Counted from the first letter of the stretch, positions 32,995 through 42,844 are shown. The stretch: DNA of 58,503 bases from Candidatus Aminicenantota bacterium (GCA_030603565.1 JAUVXM010000009.1:1-58503); one strand, 5' to 3'. A program made the numbers and translations. Notes: generated by a model not told the origin, from the sequence alone.

Positions 32995-34569
32995 ATGAAA
33001 ATAAGCAATGTAGAAGAAATGAGAAACCTGGATAAATCCGCTATAGAAAATTTTGGCATTACTCAGGAATTGCTCATGGAGAATGCCGGAGGAGCGGTTT
33101 TCTTTACCATCCTCAAGGAACATGGCATAGAAAATAAAAAGTTTGCAGTTTTCTGTGGCATAGGCAATAACGGAGGAGACGGACTGGTAGTGGCAAGAAA
33201 AATCCATTCAACAGGTGGGGATGTGCAGGTTTTTCTTCTGGGAGATGAAAAAAAGTTTAAAGGTTCAGCTAAAAAAAACTTTGAAATTGTCTCCGGACTT
33301 CCCCTTGAAATCATCCGTATGGATTCCATAGAATCCATAAAAGATGAAGTAGCAGCATGTGATGCCATTGTAGATGCTCTTTTTGGAACAGGACTTACGC
33401 GGGCTGTAGAAGGTTTGTATAAGGAGGTCATCCGCTTGATCAATCAGAGCGGAAAACCGGTTTTTAGTGTAGATATTCCCTCAGGGATAAGTGGAAACAC
33501 CGGCCTTATCATGGGAGAAGCTGTAAGGGCAGATTTCACAATTACCTTTGGTCTTCCTAAGATAGGAAATATGCTTTACCCGGGATTTAAAAATTGCGGG
33601 AAACTGTATGTAACTCATATTTCATTTCCTCCCTTGCTTTACAATAAAGAATCTCTGAATGTGGCAATCAGTCAGCCTCCAGAGCTTCCTCCAAGAGATG
33701 AAAATGGGCATAAAGGAAGTTTTGGGGATGTCCTTTTTATTGCAGGTGCATCCGGTTATTTGGGGGCTCCCTATTTTTCAGCCTTTTCTTTTCTAAAAGC
33801 AGGGGGTGGATACTCTCGTTTGGCTTCTCCTTCTTCCATTGCTCCCTTTATAGCCACTAAAGGCAGCGAAATAGTTTTTATTCCTCTCGAGGAGACTTCT
33901 TCAAAGAGTATTGCTTTGAAAAATAAAGAAAAGCTTCTGGAAATTTCAGAACAAGTAGATATGGTGGTCATGGGACCGGGGCTTTCTTTAAATGAGGAAA
34001 CACAAGAGTTGGTAAGACAACTGGCAAGAGAAATCAAGAAACCGCTTCTTATCGATGGTGACGGGATTACGGCTGTCTCAGATGAGATAAAATGGATAAA
34101 AGAACGGCAGCATCCGACAATCCTTACACCCCATCTTGGAGAAATGGCTCGGATAGCCGAAATATCCATCAAAGAAGTTTTGGAAAATAAAATCTCCTTA
34201 GTACAAAAGGAAGCCAAAAACCTGAACGCCTATATTGTGCTAAAAGGAGCTCATTCTTTGCTTGGATACCCGGATGAGATGGTCTTTGTCAATATGAGCG
34301 GGAACTCAGGAATGGCCTCAGCAGGTTCGGGCGATGTTCTTACAGGGACCATTGCTGCTATGTTAGGTCTGGGTCTGGGTATAGAGGACGCGCTAAGAAC
34401 TGGAGTTTTTCTGCACGGTTTCTCAGGAGACCTGGCTGCTGAGGAAAAAGGAGAAGATGGCATCACTGCCCAGGATATTCTGGATTATCTTCCTTGGGCA
34501 TTAAAACGCTACAGAGAAGAATATGCTGAAATTGTGGATCATTTTTATAAAAGTCTATATATCGTTTAG
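32995..34569 (+). CDS. nnr: Bifunctional NAD(P)H-hydrate epimerase / ADP-dependent dehydratase
   Basis: Repairs hydrated NAD(P)H. The N-terminal YjeF_N epimerase domain (about 1-210) has MRNLDKSAIENFGITQELLMENAG, CGIGNNGGDGLVVAR and IVDALFGTGLTR. The C-terminal ribokinase-like dehydratase (about 225-510) has GSFGDVLFIAGASGYLGAPYFS, VMGPGLSLNEE, LTPHLGEMARI and NMSGNSGMASAGSGDVLTGTI. Full length at 524 residues, with a GGAG ribosome site. It is 8 bp upstream of the alcohol dehydrogenase, in one operon. Confidence 0.96.
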   Translation: MKISNVEEMRNLDKSAIENFGITQELLMENAGGAVFFTILKEHGIENKKFAVFCGIGNNGGDGLVVARKIHSTGGDVQVFLLGDEKKFKGSAKKNFEIVSGLPLEIIRMDSIESIKDEVAACDAIVDALFGTGLTRAVEGLYKEVIRLINQSGKPVFSVDIPSGISGNTGLIMGEAVRADFTITFGLPKIGNMLYPGFKNCGKLYVTHISFPPLLYNKESLNVAISQPPELPPRDENGHKGSFGDVLFIAGASGYLGAPYFSAFSFLKAGGGYSRLASPSSIAPFIATKGSEIVFIPLEETSSKSIALKNKEKLLEISEQVDMVVMGPGLSLNEETQELVRQLAREIKKPLLIDGDGITAVSDEIKWIKERQHPTILTPHLGEMARIAEISIKEVLENKISLVQKEAKNLNAYIVLKGAHSLLGYPDEMVFVNMSGNSGMASAGSGDVLTGTIAAMLGLGLGIEDALRTGVFLHGFSGDLAAEEKGEDGITAQDILDYLPWALKRYREEYAEIVDHFYKSLYIV

Positions 34570-34577
34570 AGGGGGAC

Positions 34578-35591
34578 ATGAAAGCTTGGATTTTAGAAAA
34601 ACAGTCAAATATAGATGAGAAGCCGTTAAAATTAACTGATGTGCCCTTGCCTGTTCCGGATAAGCGGGAGGTCAGAATCAAAGTTCTGGCAGGTGGAATA
34701 TGCAGAACTGATATCCATATTGCGGAAGGGGATTTAGCCTTGAAAAAATCTCCCTTGATTTTGGGGCATGAAATAGTCGGTGTGGTCGAAAAAACAGGAG
34801 AAGGAGTAAAAAATCTTAGAATCGGAGAAACGGTCGGCATTTCCTGGCTTTACAGCACCTGCGGGAGATGCGAATTCTGCCTGCAAGGAAAGGATAATTA
34901 CTGCCCTGATTTTAAATGCACAGGCTGGGATGTAGATGGTGGCTTTGCAGAATACATCACTATCAAGGAAGACTTTGCTCTTTCCCTGCAGGGAATAAAT
35001 ATGGAGCCGGAGGATATAGCCCCGCTTATGTGCCCCGGCATTGCCGGCTATTGTGCTCTCAAACTGACAGGGGCAGCGCCAGGAGATAAGGTGGGCCTCT
35101 TTGGTTTTGGTCCGACCGCTTATTATGTTTTAAAGGCTGCAAATTATCTGGGAATTAAAGTTTATGTCAGCACAAGGTCTTCAATCAATAAAGAAGAAGC
35201 AAGAAAAAACGGAGCTGCCTGGGTGGGAAATGTAAGGGAGGAAAAACTTCCTACTCGTCTTGATTCAGCCATCCTCTTTCCGCCGGCAGGCGCCCTGGTA
35301 GAGCCTGTTCTTGACCAGGTGGAGATAGGGGGGACTTTGGTCCTTGCCCCTGTAAGTATGTCTCTTATTGAGATAAAGAACTATTCAGATAACTTGTGGG
35401 GGAGAGATATTAAAACTTTGTATAATATAAATAAAGCGGAAGCAGAGGAATTTTTAAAGATTGCCGGAGAGACTGATATGAGCATGGCAAGACGAATTTT
35501 TCCCTTTAAAGAGTTACAGGAAGCAATGATTCAGGTAAAAAAAGGGAAAATCAAAGAACCCAACGCAGTTATCAGCATTTCACCGCAATAA
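34578..35591 (+). CDS. Zinc-dependent alcohol dehydrogenase-family protein
   Basis: A 337-residue medium-chain dehydrogenase/reductase. Catalytic zinc region GGICRTDIHIAEGDL and LILGHEIVGVVEKTGEG; structural zinc cysteines in CGRCEFCLQGKDNYC; nucleotide-binding GAAPGDKVGLFGFGPTAYYV. Pattern CTGWDVDGGFAEYI is typical of the AdhP/AdhT-like subgroup. It probably interconverts an alcohol and aldehyde with NAD(P). It is located between the NAD(P)HX-repair gene and the RACo-like gene (8 and 10 bp gaps). Confidence 0.92.
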   Translation: MKAWILEKQSNIDEKPLKLTDVPLPVPDKREVRIKVLAGGICRTDIHIAEGDLALKKSPLILGHEIVGVVEKTGEGVKNLRIGETVGISWLYSTCGRCEFCLQGKDNYCPDFKCTGWDVDGGFAEYITIKEDFALSLQGINMEPEDIAPLMCPGIAGYCALKLTGAAPGDKVGLFGFGPTAYYVLKAANYLGIKVYVSTRSSINKEEARKNGAAWVGNVREEKLPTRLDSAILFPPAGALVEPVLDQVEIGGTLVLAPVSMSLIEIKNYSDNLWGRDIKTLYNINKAEAEEFLKIAGETDMSMARRIFPFKELQEAMIQVKKGKIKEPNAVISISPQ

Positions 35592-35601
35592 TTGGGATTT
35601 A

Positions 35602-37470
35602 ATGTCTATTATTTTAAAAAAATATAGTAAAGAGATTAATGTCGAGAACCATCCCGGTAAAACCATCCTCGATCTTGCTAGGAATAAAGGGATATTTATA
35701 ACTTCGAGCTGTGGTGGACAGGGAAAATGTGGACGGTGTCTGGTCGATCTGATTGAAGGCCGCTTTCTCAGCGGTGATAAGGAGATTGTTGCATCAGGAT
35801 CCCGCCCTCATAAAGCGCTGGCATGCAGAACCAGAGTGAAGGGAAAACATGCGGTTATCGAGATACCTCAGAAATCTTTAATTGAATTATCCGGTAAGAT
35901 CATCGACGATTTTACGCTCAAATATTGCGATTATGATCCGCCGACAAAAAAGTATTGTCTTTGTGTCCCCCAAGCCGTACTTGAGAATCAGGCGTCGGAT
36001 CGCCAAAGGATGGAAGAGGAGATTATGAAGCGGGCTTCTATCAAGAACATAAGGATCCCCTTGCCGGTTTTGCAAAAATTACCAGCTGCGCTGGCACAGG
36101 GTGATCAAACCATCACTGTAACGCTGGGTTGTATTGATGATTATTGGTTAATGATCGAGATAGAGCCTGGGGATACGACCCAGACCCTTTATTGTATTGC
36201 TGTGGATATCGGCACTACTACTGTTGTGGGCGGATTGATCGATTTAAATAGGGAGGAGATCATAGGCAGAGCCTCTTTGTATAATCAGCAGATGACTGTG
36301 GCAGAAGATGTGATTTCACGGATATCGTCAATCACGTCTCATAAAGAACTCGACTTGTTAAAATCTTTAGTGATCGACGAAACTGTCAATCCCATTATAA
36401 AATATCTCGGCAGCACATACAGGGTCAAAAGAAAAGATATCAGCCGGATAGCCCTTTCTGGAAATACGGTTATGATCCATTTGCTCTTAGGCCTTGATCC
36501 GCAAAGCATTGGAAAAGTGCCATTTCAGCCAGTCATAAAAACACCCGGTTCATTTCTGGCGACAGACATTGGTTTAGAAATTGCCGCCAACGGCATTGTG
36601 GACATCATGCCTTCTGTGTCTGGCTACATCGGAGGTGATATCACCTCCGATATCTATGTATCGAAGCTGCACGAAGAAAAGGAGCTTTCTGTCTTAATCG
36701 ATATCGGCACAAATGGCGAGATAGTAATGTGTGAGAATGGCAATATGGTTGCCTGTTCTACTGCGGCAGGGCCTGCTTTCGAGGGCTATGGTTTATATCA
36801 TGGATGTAGAGCGACTAAAGGAGCCATTGAGAAAATAGTCTTTGATAAAGAGAAAAATATTGAGATAAAAGTTATTGGCGATGACAAAGCTTCGGGAATA
36901 TGCGGTACAGGCGTGATTGATTTTATGGCCGAGGGATTGAGAATCGGACTTCTTAATCAAGCGGGCAGGTTAAATGAGGAATTACTAAAAGAGCTTCAAT
37001 TAGGCTATCTAATTAAAGATAATGGAAGAAATATAAAGGCCTGTATTATAGCAAGAAATGAGTACTCATCTCTCAAGGAACCGATTGTTGTTTCTGAGGT
37101 AGATATTTCAAAAATACTGCAGGCAAAGGCAGCAGTATACGCCGGCATTAAGGTATTGTTAGAAATGCAGAATAAGACATGGCGCGATATAAATAAGCTC
37201 GTTTTGACAGGAGGCTTTGGAAAACATATCAATCCCGGTAATGCTGTTTCAATCGGTCTGCTTCCCCCTGTCCCTGTAGAACGGGTAGAAGTAATTGGAA
37301 ACGGATCGCTTGGGGGGGCTTTTCTTGCCCTTATTGAGTCAGACGCTATAAATTCGATGAATGAGATTTCAGCGAAAATTGATGTTATTGAATTGAATAT
37401 GCAGGAAAATTTTCAAGAGCATTATATCGATGCTATATTTTTACCCAATAGGAATAAAGAAGACTTTTGA
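35602..37470 (+). CDS. RACo-like 2Fe-2S/ASKHA protein (corrinoid-activating ATPase family, DUF4445)
   Basis: A 622-residue member of the family that reductively reactivates corrinoid proteins (RACo/RamA-like). The N-terminal 2Fe-2S domain (about 1-90) has SCGGQGKCGRCLVDLI and a fourth cysteine in ALACRTRV. The linker is followed by the ASKHA ATPase: AVDIGTTTVVGGLIDL (phosphate 1), SVLIDIGTNGEIVM, ASGICGTGVIDF and LVLTGGFGKHINPGNAV. No corrinoid protein or methyltransferase gene is in the window, so the partner is unknown. Confidence 0.9.
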   Translation: MSIILKKYSKEINVENHPGKTILDLARNKGIFITSSCGGQGKCGRCLVDLIEGRFLSGDKEIVASGSRPHKALACRTRVKGKHAVIEIPQKSLIELSGKIIDDFTLKYCDYDPPTKKYCLCVPQAVLENQASDRQRMEEEIMKRASIKNIRIPLPVLQKLPAALAQGDQTITVTLGCIDDYWLMIEIEPGDTTQTLYCIAVDIGTTTVVGGLIDLNREEIIGRASLYNQQMTVAEDVISRISSITSHKELDLLKSLVIDETVNPIIKYLGSTYRVKRKDISRIALSGNTVMIHLLLGLDPQSIGKVPFQPVIKTPGSFLATDIGLEIAANGIVDIMPSVSGYIGGDITSDIYVSKLHEEKELSVLIDIGTNGEIVMCENGNMVACSTAAGPAFEGYGLYHGCRATKGAIEKIVFDKEKNIEIKVIGDDKASGICGTGVIDFMAEGLRIGLLNQAGRLNEELLKELQLGYLIKDNGRNIKACIIARNEYSSLKEPIVVSEVDISKILQAKAAVYAGIKVLLEMQNKTWRDINKLVLTGGFGKHINPGNAVSIGLLPPVPVERVEVIGNGSLGGAFLALIESDAINSMNEISAKIDVIELNMQENFQEHYIDAIFLPNRNKEDF

Positions 37471-37482
37471 TCATACCACGCC

Positions 37483-39588
37483 TCAAAATACCCACGAGAG
37501 TTTGGCAAATAGTGTTCTGCCCTGACCTTCCTCATCTGTATATCTAGTGCTCCCTTCCTGATAAGCAAGCTGCAGGGCGCCAAAGGGGGGCAAAAATCGC
37601 CAGACAAATACGATCTGTACAGTATTTCTAAGTAGTTCAAATTCAGGATTTGTCCATTTGTGGAGGAACCTGTATTTTGATTGATAAAAGAACTTAAAAT
37701 ATAGATCCTTGTTTATATAATAAGTTGTCCTGATGTAATGTATCCAGCTGTTGTCATCAGGATCGGCTGGACTGAACCAGTGTTTATCAAAGTGGTAGCT
37801 AAGATTCCAGCCATCAAGAATTTTAAGATCGATTCCAGCAGAGACTTTTTCTAAGTCTCTGTCATAATTATGTCCGATTGTGTAGGCAAATGATAGAGAC
37901 ATCCCTTTTTTATTATCAAATCCCAGTTTATTTGTTAGCTGATGATTATTGAAATCCTTTTCAAAAAAGGGATCATACTCTGCCTTAAATTCATCCATAT
38001 AGCTGAAGCTGTACTCCCATTTTTTTAAAAATTTGGCTTGTACACTATAATGGCTGTTAAAACTTCTGAGCATACCCTCCTGGCTCCAGTAGCGGTTGTA
38101 ATTAAAGCTGGGACGCAGAGATTCCAGGCCATACCGGTTGATCCAAAATGTATGCCTTATATTTGTATCAAACTCTTTTTTATCATCATCCCGGATGAAA
38201 CCTGTAGAATTTAGATTTTCCATCACTCCTTCACCGCAATGTGAGTAACGAAAGTGAAAATGGCTGAACTGGGAGTCATAAGAAGGGCGGATAAAACCAG
38301 TCCAGGTGCCGTAGTCTGCTGGGCCGTGAGTCTTGACAAGCTGTGACGTCATTCCCAGAACATCAGTAAAAAAAAGAGTAGCAGTAAGTCCTAAAGAACC
38401 ACTGTTTTCTTCCTGATACATCCTGTTTGTTCCAATGATACCGATATTAGACCCATTTTTGAATTCTCGATTAACTCTAAACACAGAAAAAATTGCTTTT
38501 TTACCAGCTTCCACATCAGCAGCTGCTGTGGCAGGATCGGATTGCGTCACAAGTCCGTTTACTTTCCATTTGCCCAATTTTCCGGATACTTTAGCTCCCC
38601 AGGGGATCTCCCCGATACGCCGGGAATAAAACTGACGGATCCTGGTGGAGTAATTCTCTGCTCCTTCCAAGAAAAAAGGCCGCTTTTCCGGGTATCTCAT
38701 CTCGTAACGTGTCAGATTTACTTTTTCAACATCTGCTTCAATTGTGGCATAATCCGGATTTACTGTAGCTTCTACTCTCAGTTTGGTTGTCAGATCATAG
38801 CGCAGGTCAACCCCTGCATCTGCGCTTGCCTTTTCTCCTTTTTGAAATTGGCTCTGTAGGTAAGGAATAACAGTGTATCGTTTTGCTGAGATATCACTGA
38901 AATCCAGATTTGTTATCTTTCCGAATTGTGAAATACGATTAGGAGTAGTTATATTCCGGACTGAAAAGCTTTTTTCCAGTTTTCGGGCAATTCTTCTGGC
39001 TGCATTAAAACCCCAGCTTGATTGCTTTTTGTCGTATTTAAGCGATTTAAAAGGAATCTCGATTTCTGCTGTCCACCCCTTTTCATGGATCAAACACTCC
39101 GAATACCAGGTTTCATCCCAGTTGAAATCAGTAGTTCTTCCATTGTCAGCAATTTTTCCATCCTTTTGGGTGCCAAGAGGATTGACAGAAAATAGATAAC
39201 AATTATTTTTATCAAAAAATGTATCCAACATTATTACAATACCATCATCTTTATTAAAATCGCCATCCCTTTTGGTGATTTTAGCAGTTATCAATTTAGG
39301 TTCCGGGTCTTCACACTCAAATCCGAAGTAGATCGAATGGTTGTCATATATAACTTTTACCGTGGTGGGAAAAGATGCTTTGTCACCATATTTTGGCTCA
39401 AATTGATAAAAATCCTTAAGAGGTATTGCTTTTTCCCAGACAGCCTCATTTAGCCTTCCATCGATCTTGATATTTTCTTGTGACTTATTTGCCGCAATAT
39501 CTTGGGAGAAAACAGGTTTTCCCAAAGTAATTAGAAAAATAAAAAAGAGGGGGAGAATCGTTGACTTGAATTTAGCTATTTTATTCAT
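37483..39588 (-). CDS. DUF5916 outer-membrane protein with N-terminal CBM9-like domain
   Basis: A 701-residue exported protein. Signal peptide MNKIAKFKSTILPLFFIFLI..FS; then a carbohydrate-binding family 9-like domain (IKIDGRLNEAVWEKAIPLKDFYQFEP, VIYDNHSIYFGFECEDP, GTQKDGKIADNGRTTDFNWDETW, about 35-235). The DUF5916 domain follows with the signature RYPEKRPFFLEGAENYS at about 315 and a long beta-strand-rich C-terminus ending in an aromatic residue (LFAKLSWVF), as expected for a barrel. The function of DUF5916 is unknown. Confidence 0.92.
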   Translation of the reverse strand: MNKIAKFKSTILPLFFIFLITLGKPVFSQDIAANKSQENIKIDGRLNEAVWEKAIPLKDFYQFEPKYGDKASFPTTVKVIYDNHSIYFGFECEDPEPKLITAKITKRDGDFNKDDGIVIMLDTFFDKNNCYLFSVNPLGTQKDGKIADNGRTTDFNWDETWYSECLIHEKGWTAEIEIPFKSLKYDKKQSSWGFNAARRIARKLEKSFSVRNITTPNRISQFGKITNLDFSDISAKRYTVIPYLQSQFQKGEKASADAGVDLRYDLTTKLRVEATVNPDYATIEADVEKVNLTRYEMRYPEKRPFFLEGAENYSTRIRQFYSRRIGEIPWGAKVSGKLGKWKVNGLVTQSDPATAAADVEAGKKAIFSVFRVNREFKNGSNIGIIGTNRMYQEENSGSLGLTATLFFTDVLGMTSQLVKTHGPADYGTWTGFIRPSYDSQFSHFHFRYSHCGEGVMENLNSTGFIRDDDKKEFDTNIRHTFWINRYGLESLRPSFNYNRYWSQEGMLRSFNSHYSVQAKFLKKWEYSFSYMDEFKAEYDPFFEKDFNNHQLTNKLGFDNKKGMSLSFAYTIGHNYDRDLEKVSAGIDLKILDGWNLSYHFDKHWFSPADPDDNSWIHYIRTTYYINKDLYFKFFYQSKYRFLHKWTNPEFELLRNTVQIVFVWRFLPPFGALQLAYQEGSTRYTDEEGQGRTLFAKLSWVF

Positions 39589-39645
39589 TGTGTTTATTTT
39601 TTATTAATGTATAACAATATTATGAAGATCCCCCTCAAGTCAAGG

Positions 39646-39904
39646 TAGCCTGAAATATTCATAAAAAATTTCGATATGTATGAGGCATCTTTTCAAATCA
39701 ACATTTTACGCTGATTCCTAAGACATAACGATTGACCATTTTGTTTTTGTTGTAATCTATATTTATAATCGACATTTCTTACCTTACAGGCGAGCCGATT
39801 TTACCGCATCTACTTTGTTGCAGCGGATTCGCGGTGAAGGACCACAGCTTCATCCCCTGCGCCTCGTATCTGCGGCAACCTCGACTCGTGAATAATCCAG
39901 GTTA
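39646..39904. repeat. Palindromic element (259 bp) of the CCTGAATTATTCA family, reverse orientation
   Basis: Ends TAGCCTGAAATATTCATAAA and CGTGAATAATCCAGGTTA are inverted repeats. The right half contains the GC-rich core (reverse complement of GAGGTTGCCGCAGATACGAG...) found also at 43276-43390 and twice at 47600-47900. The left half matches the interior of 44041-44193 (TATTTATAATCGACATTTCT). Thus it joins two modules found separately elsewhere. It occupies most of 39589-39955. Confidence 0.8.
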
Positions 39905-39955
39905 GAAAGAGAAAAACTTGCAATTTTTTTACGATAGAGTTAATGTTTTAACGTC

Positions 39956-40606
39956 ATGATCGAGGAAAACGTAAAGAAGATACTTGCCGAGCTTCCGCAA
40001 GGAGTACAGCTTGAAGCGGCAGCCAAGACTAGAACTCCTGATGATATAAAGCGTGCTATAGATGCAGGAGTTGAAATAATCGGTCAAAATTATATCCAGG
40101 AAGCAGAGCTTTTATTCTCAGCAGTAGGTTCCCTAGCTAAATGGCACTTTATCGGACATCTGCAAAGGAACAAAGTCAATAAAGCAGTCCCCATTTTTGA
40201 TATGATAGAAACCGTAGATTCTGTCCGGCTCGCCAGAGAGATCGATAAACGGGCCTTACAGCAGGGAAAAGTCATGTCTGTGCTGATTGAAATAAACAGT
40301 GGCAAAGAAGAACAGAAATTTGGAGTGATGCCTGATAAAGCTGAAGGATTAATAAGAGAAATATCAGGATTTAAGGGTATAAAGATAGAGGGGCTTATGA
40401 CGATGGGCCCCTTTTCCGGGGACCCGGAAGATGCCCGGCCTTATTTTATAATAACCCGTAAGCTTTTTGAGCAGATCAAAGCTCTTAAACTACCGGGAGT
40501 AGAGATGAGATTCCTTTCGATGGGCATGACCAATTCCTATCAGGTGGCTCTGGAAGAAGGGGCAAATATTGTTCGTATCGGGACTAAGATCTTTGGACCG
40601 CGGTAG
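39956..40606 (+). CDS. yggS: YggS/PLPBP-family pyridoxal-phosphate homeostasis protein
   Basis: A 216-residue fold-type III PLP-binding protein that buffers cellular PLP. The PLP lysine is in EAAAKTRTPDDIKRAI, then IIGQNYIQEAELL, WHFIGHLQRNKVNKAV, EGLMTMGPFSGDPEDARPYF, and the phosphate-binding LSMGMTNSYQVALEEGANIVRIGTKIFG. It starts a run of plus-strand genes (3HCDH-like, dGTPase, membrane protein). Confidence 0.93.
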   Translation: MIEENVKKILAELPQGVQLEAAAKTRTPDDIKRAIDAGVEIIGQNYIQEAELLFSAVGSLAKWHFIGHLQRNKVNKAVPIFDMIETVDSVRLAREIDKRALQQGKVMSVLIEINSGKEEQKFGVMPDKAEGLIREISGFKGIKIEGLMTMGPFSGDPEDARPYFIITRKLFEQIKALKLPGVEMRFLSMGMTNSYQVALEEGANIVRIGTKIFGPR

Positions 40607-40650
40607 TTATTGCAGCAGGACAAAAAAACAGGTAATGTCAGGAGGAAAAT

Positions 40651-41316
40651 ATGGAAGATGAAAAAGAGTTGATACCGGAAATTTTTCCTTTAGAGAAAGA
40701 GCGCAAAGGGGGAGTGGCAAATTTGATATTTGCAGCACTTCTCCTGGAGGCTGCCCATATGGTAGATGAGGGGCTGAATTTAAATGATATTGAGGCGGCA
40801 TCACAAGAGGCTTTTGGTATTAGGGTGGGATATCTGACCCAGATAGACAACATAGGGGCCCCGGTTGTATATGAGTTCTTAGCCTCATTGTCCAGCAAAC
40901 TTGACTCTGCCCACCCACTTAAAGGAAGATATGACAATTTTTTTACTCCTCCAGGCAGTTTAGAGAAAAAAGATAGCCTTATAGCACCCGGTAGGGGAGA
41001 AGATACTGCAGACCTGATGCTTTTGGATATTCTCAAGAATAGATTTTTAGGGGTGGCATTTATGGTTTCTGTAGAGGTGGTAGAGGCCGGACTCCTTAAG
41101 CTGCAGGATATGGATACATTGTGCAAACAGGCATTTAAATGGGAAGAGGGCCCCTTTGCCCTGATGAACCGGCTTGGTCTCGAGGAAGTTATGCGTATAG
41201 TAACCGAGAAGATGGAGATGTCACACCGAAAGGAAATTAATTTTCCTGTTCCCAGGATGCTTATATCTCAGGTCCAAAAAAATGTTCCCTGGCCGCTTAA
41301 CAGCGGAGCCGCCTAA
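40651..41316 (+). CDS. Stand-alone 3-hydroxyacyl-CoA dehydrogenase C-terminal-type protein
   Basis: A 221-residue all-helical protein resembling two tandem C-terminal domains of 3-hydroxyacyl-CoA dehydrogenase: LEAAHMVDEGLNLNDIEAASQEAFGIRVGYLTQIDNIG and FMVSVEVVEAGLLKLQDMDTLCKQAFKWEEGPFALMNRLGLEEV. The NAD-binding Rossmann domain is absent, and no adjacent gene supplies one. A strong GGAGG site sets the start. It may be a structural or regulatory relative. The assignment rests on weak pattern similarity. Confidence 0.55.
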   Translation: MEDEKELIPEIFPLEKERKGGVANLIFAALLLEAAHMVDEGLNLNDIEAASQEAFGIRVGYLTQIDNIGAPVVYEFLASLSSKLDSAHPLKGRYDNFFTPPGSLEKKDSLIAPGRGEDTADLMLLDILKNRFLGVAFMVSVEVVEAGLLKLQDMDTLCKQAFKWEEGPFALMNRLGLEEVMRIVTEKMEMSHRKEINFPVPRMLISQVQKNVPWPLNSGAA

Positions 41317-41331
41317 ATTGTTATAATAAAG

Positions 41332-42372
41332 ATGACAGACTTTTCAATTCGCCATAAATTAGAACAACAGGAAAAAGAGACTCTTTCGCAAAAAGCCTGT
41401 CTCAGTTCTTTATCCCGGGGGAGGGAACGGGAAGAAAAGCTGCATCCCATGCGTACTGCTTTTCAGCGGGATAGAGACCGCATCATTCATTGTAAATCAT
41501 TCCGGCGTCTCAAACATAAGACTCAGGTCTTCCTTACTCCCTTTGGCGATCATTATAGAACCCGCTTGACCCATACTCTGGAAGTTTCCCAGATAGCCCG
41601 TACTATTTCCAAAGCTTTAAGTCTTAATGAAGACCTGACTGAAGCTATCGCACTTGGACACGACCTGGGACACACACCTTTTGGGCATGCAGGGGAAGAA
41701 GCCCTGGCAGAGCTTTACCCTAAAGGTTTCATTCATAGTGCTCAGAGCCTGCGGGTGGTTGAAAAGCTTGAGTACCATGGAAAAGGATTAAACCTTACTT
41801 ATGAAGTCAGAGACGGCATTGTCCATCATTCAAAAGGCAGGGGTAAAATCTTGGATGCTGATGGGGAGGATATGCCTTTAACACTCGAGGGGCAGGTAGT
41901 CAGGATTTCCGATGTGATCGCTTATGTAAATCATGATATTGATGATGCAACCCGTGCCGGGATCATTAAAAAAAGTGATATTCCTTCTCATTTGGTTGAG
42001 ATATTAGGAAAATGGCATGCTAATCGGATAGATAAAATGGTAGAGGATGTAGTCGAATCAAGTATTAAAGCAGAGCTTGCCAAAATTGTTATGACTGAAA
42101 GGATTTATTCAAGCGTAATCGAGTTGCGGGAGTTTCTATATGATAAAGTATATTTCCACAAGCAAGCGCAACATATGTCCCGGCAGGTAAGAAAAATTCT
42201 TACTGACCTTTATGAGTATATTCTGCAAAATCCGGATGATTATATTAAAACTTACCCAAAAAATGACCCTGCAGAAAAAAGAGTCCGGGATTTTATCGCC
42301 GGCATGACAGATCTTTATGCTCTGCGTTTGTATGAGAAATTATTCTTTCCCCGAACCTGGCCAGTACTATAA
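41332..42372 (+). CDS. dgt: Deoxyguanosinetriphosphate triphosphohydrolase-like protein (dGTPase)
   Basis: HD-domain triphosphohydrolase that converts dNTPs to deoxynucleosides and triphosphate. Motifs: RDRDRIIHCKSFRRLKHKTQVF, the HD ligands in RTRLTHTLEVSQIARTI and ALGHDLGHTPFGHAGE, and the last Asp in VRISDVIAYVNHDIDDA. At 346 residues it is the usual length of the type-2 subfamily. It follows the previous gene by 15 bp; no strong ribosome site is seen. Confidence 0.93.
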   Translation: MTDFSIRHKLEQQEKETLSQKACLSSLSRGREREEKLHPMRTAFQRDRDRIIHCKSFRRLKHKTQVFLTPFGDHYRTRLTHTLEVSQIARTISKALSLNEDLTEAIALGHDLGHTPFGHAGEEALAELYPKGFIHSAQSLRVVEKLEYHGKGLNLTYEVRDGIVHHSKGRGKILDADGEDMPLTLEGQVVRISDVIAYVNHDIDDATRAGIIKKSDIPSHLVEILGKWHANRIDKMVEDVVESSIKAELAKIVMTERIYSSVIELREFLYDKVYFHKQAQHMSRQVRKILTDLYEYILQNPDDYIKTYPKNDPAEKRVRDFIAGMTDLYALRLYEKLFFPRTWPVL

Positions 42373-42403
42373 TGAAGTTCGATTTAGGCTGAGGAGAAAA
42401 GAG

Positions 42404-42844
42404 ATGTTAGATAAAGCGAATCTGATCGGGGCAATCCTGGCTCAAATAATCTATACAATCATGATCCTCATTTTTATTTTGCGCCTGATGGATAAACCTA
42501 AGCTCGAACATGGGCTTGGCCTTGTCTTAATGCTCTCAGTGTTTCCCCTTGCTTATCTTTTGGTTACAGCATCTTCGCTGGAACGTCCGTCACTCTACTA
42601 CATTCAGATTTGCCTGATGCTTGCCTTCCTGATTATCGAACTGCTCCTCGATTATATCTTGAAGCTTGATTTCAGAGAAATCCGCTGGATAGTTATTATA
42701 TATGTGACGATATTCTTTGCTGGAACCGGAGGTATGATCGGCGTCGCATCCCATGCCGGCCGGGGTTGGACGATATCGGCAGTTTTACTATTCTTGGTTA
42801 TGGCAGTCCTTTCATTCGTACAACGTGCGATTACCGGATTGTAA
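42404..42844 (+). CDS. Small four-helix integral membrane protein, unrecognised
   Basis: A 146-residue hydrophobic protein with four likely membrane helices: NLIGAILAQIIYTIMILIFI, LGLVLMLSVFPLAYLLVTAS, YIQICLMLAFLIIELLLDYI and IVIIYVTIFFAGTGGMIGV, then a fifth shorter one near the end (WTISAVLLFLVMAVLSFV). Start 42404 is chosen for the GAGGAG site. The upstream frame overlaps dgt. Its function is unknown. Confidence 0.75.
   Translation: MLDKANLIGAILAQIIYTIMILIFILRLMDKPKLEHGLGLVLMLSVFPLAYLLVTASSLERPSLYYIQICLMLAFLIIELLLDYILKLDFREIRWIVIIYVTIFFAGTGGMIGVASHAGRGWTISAVLLFLVMAVLSFVQRAITGL

Noticed and set aside
36628-36651. 24-bp perfect palindrome (ATCGGAGGTGATATCACC...) in the RACo-like gene
   Set aside because: It encodes conserved family residues (GGDITSD), so it is most simply a coincidence of coding sequence.
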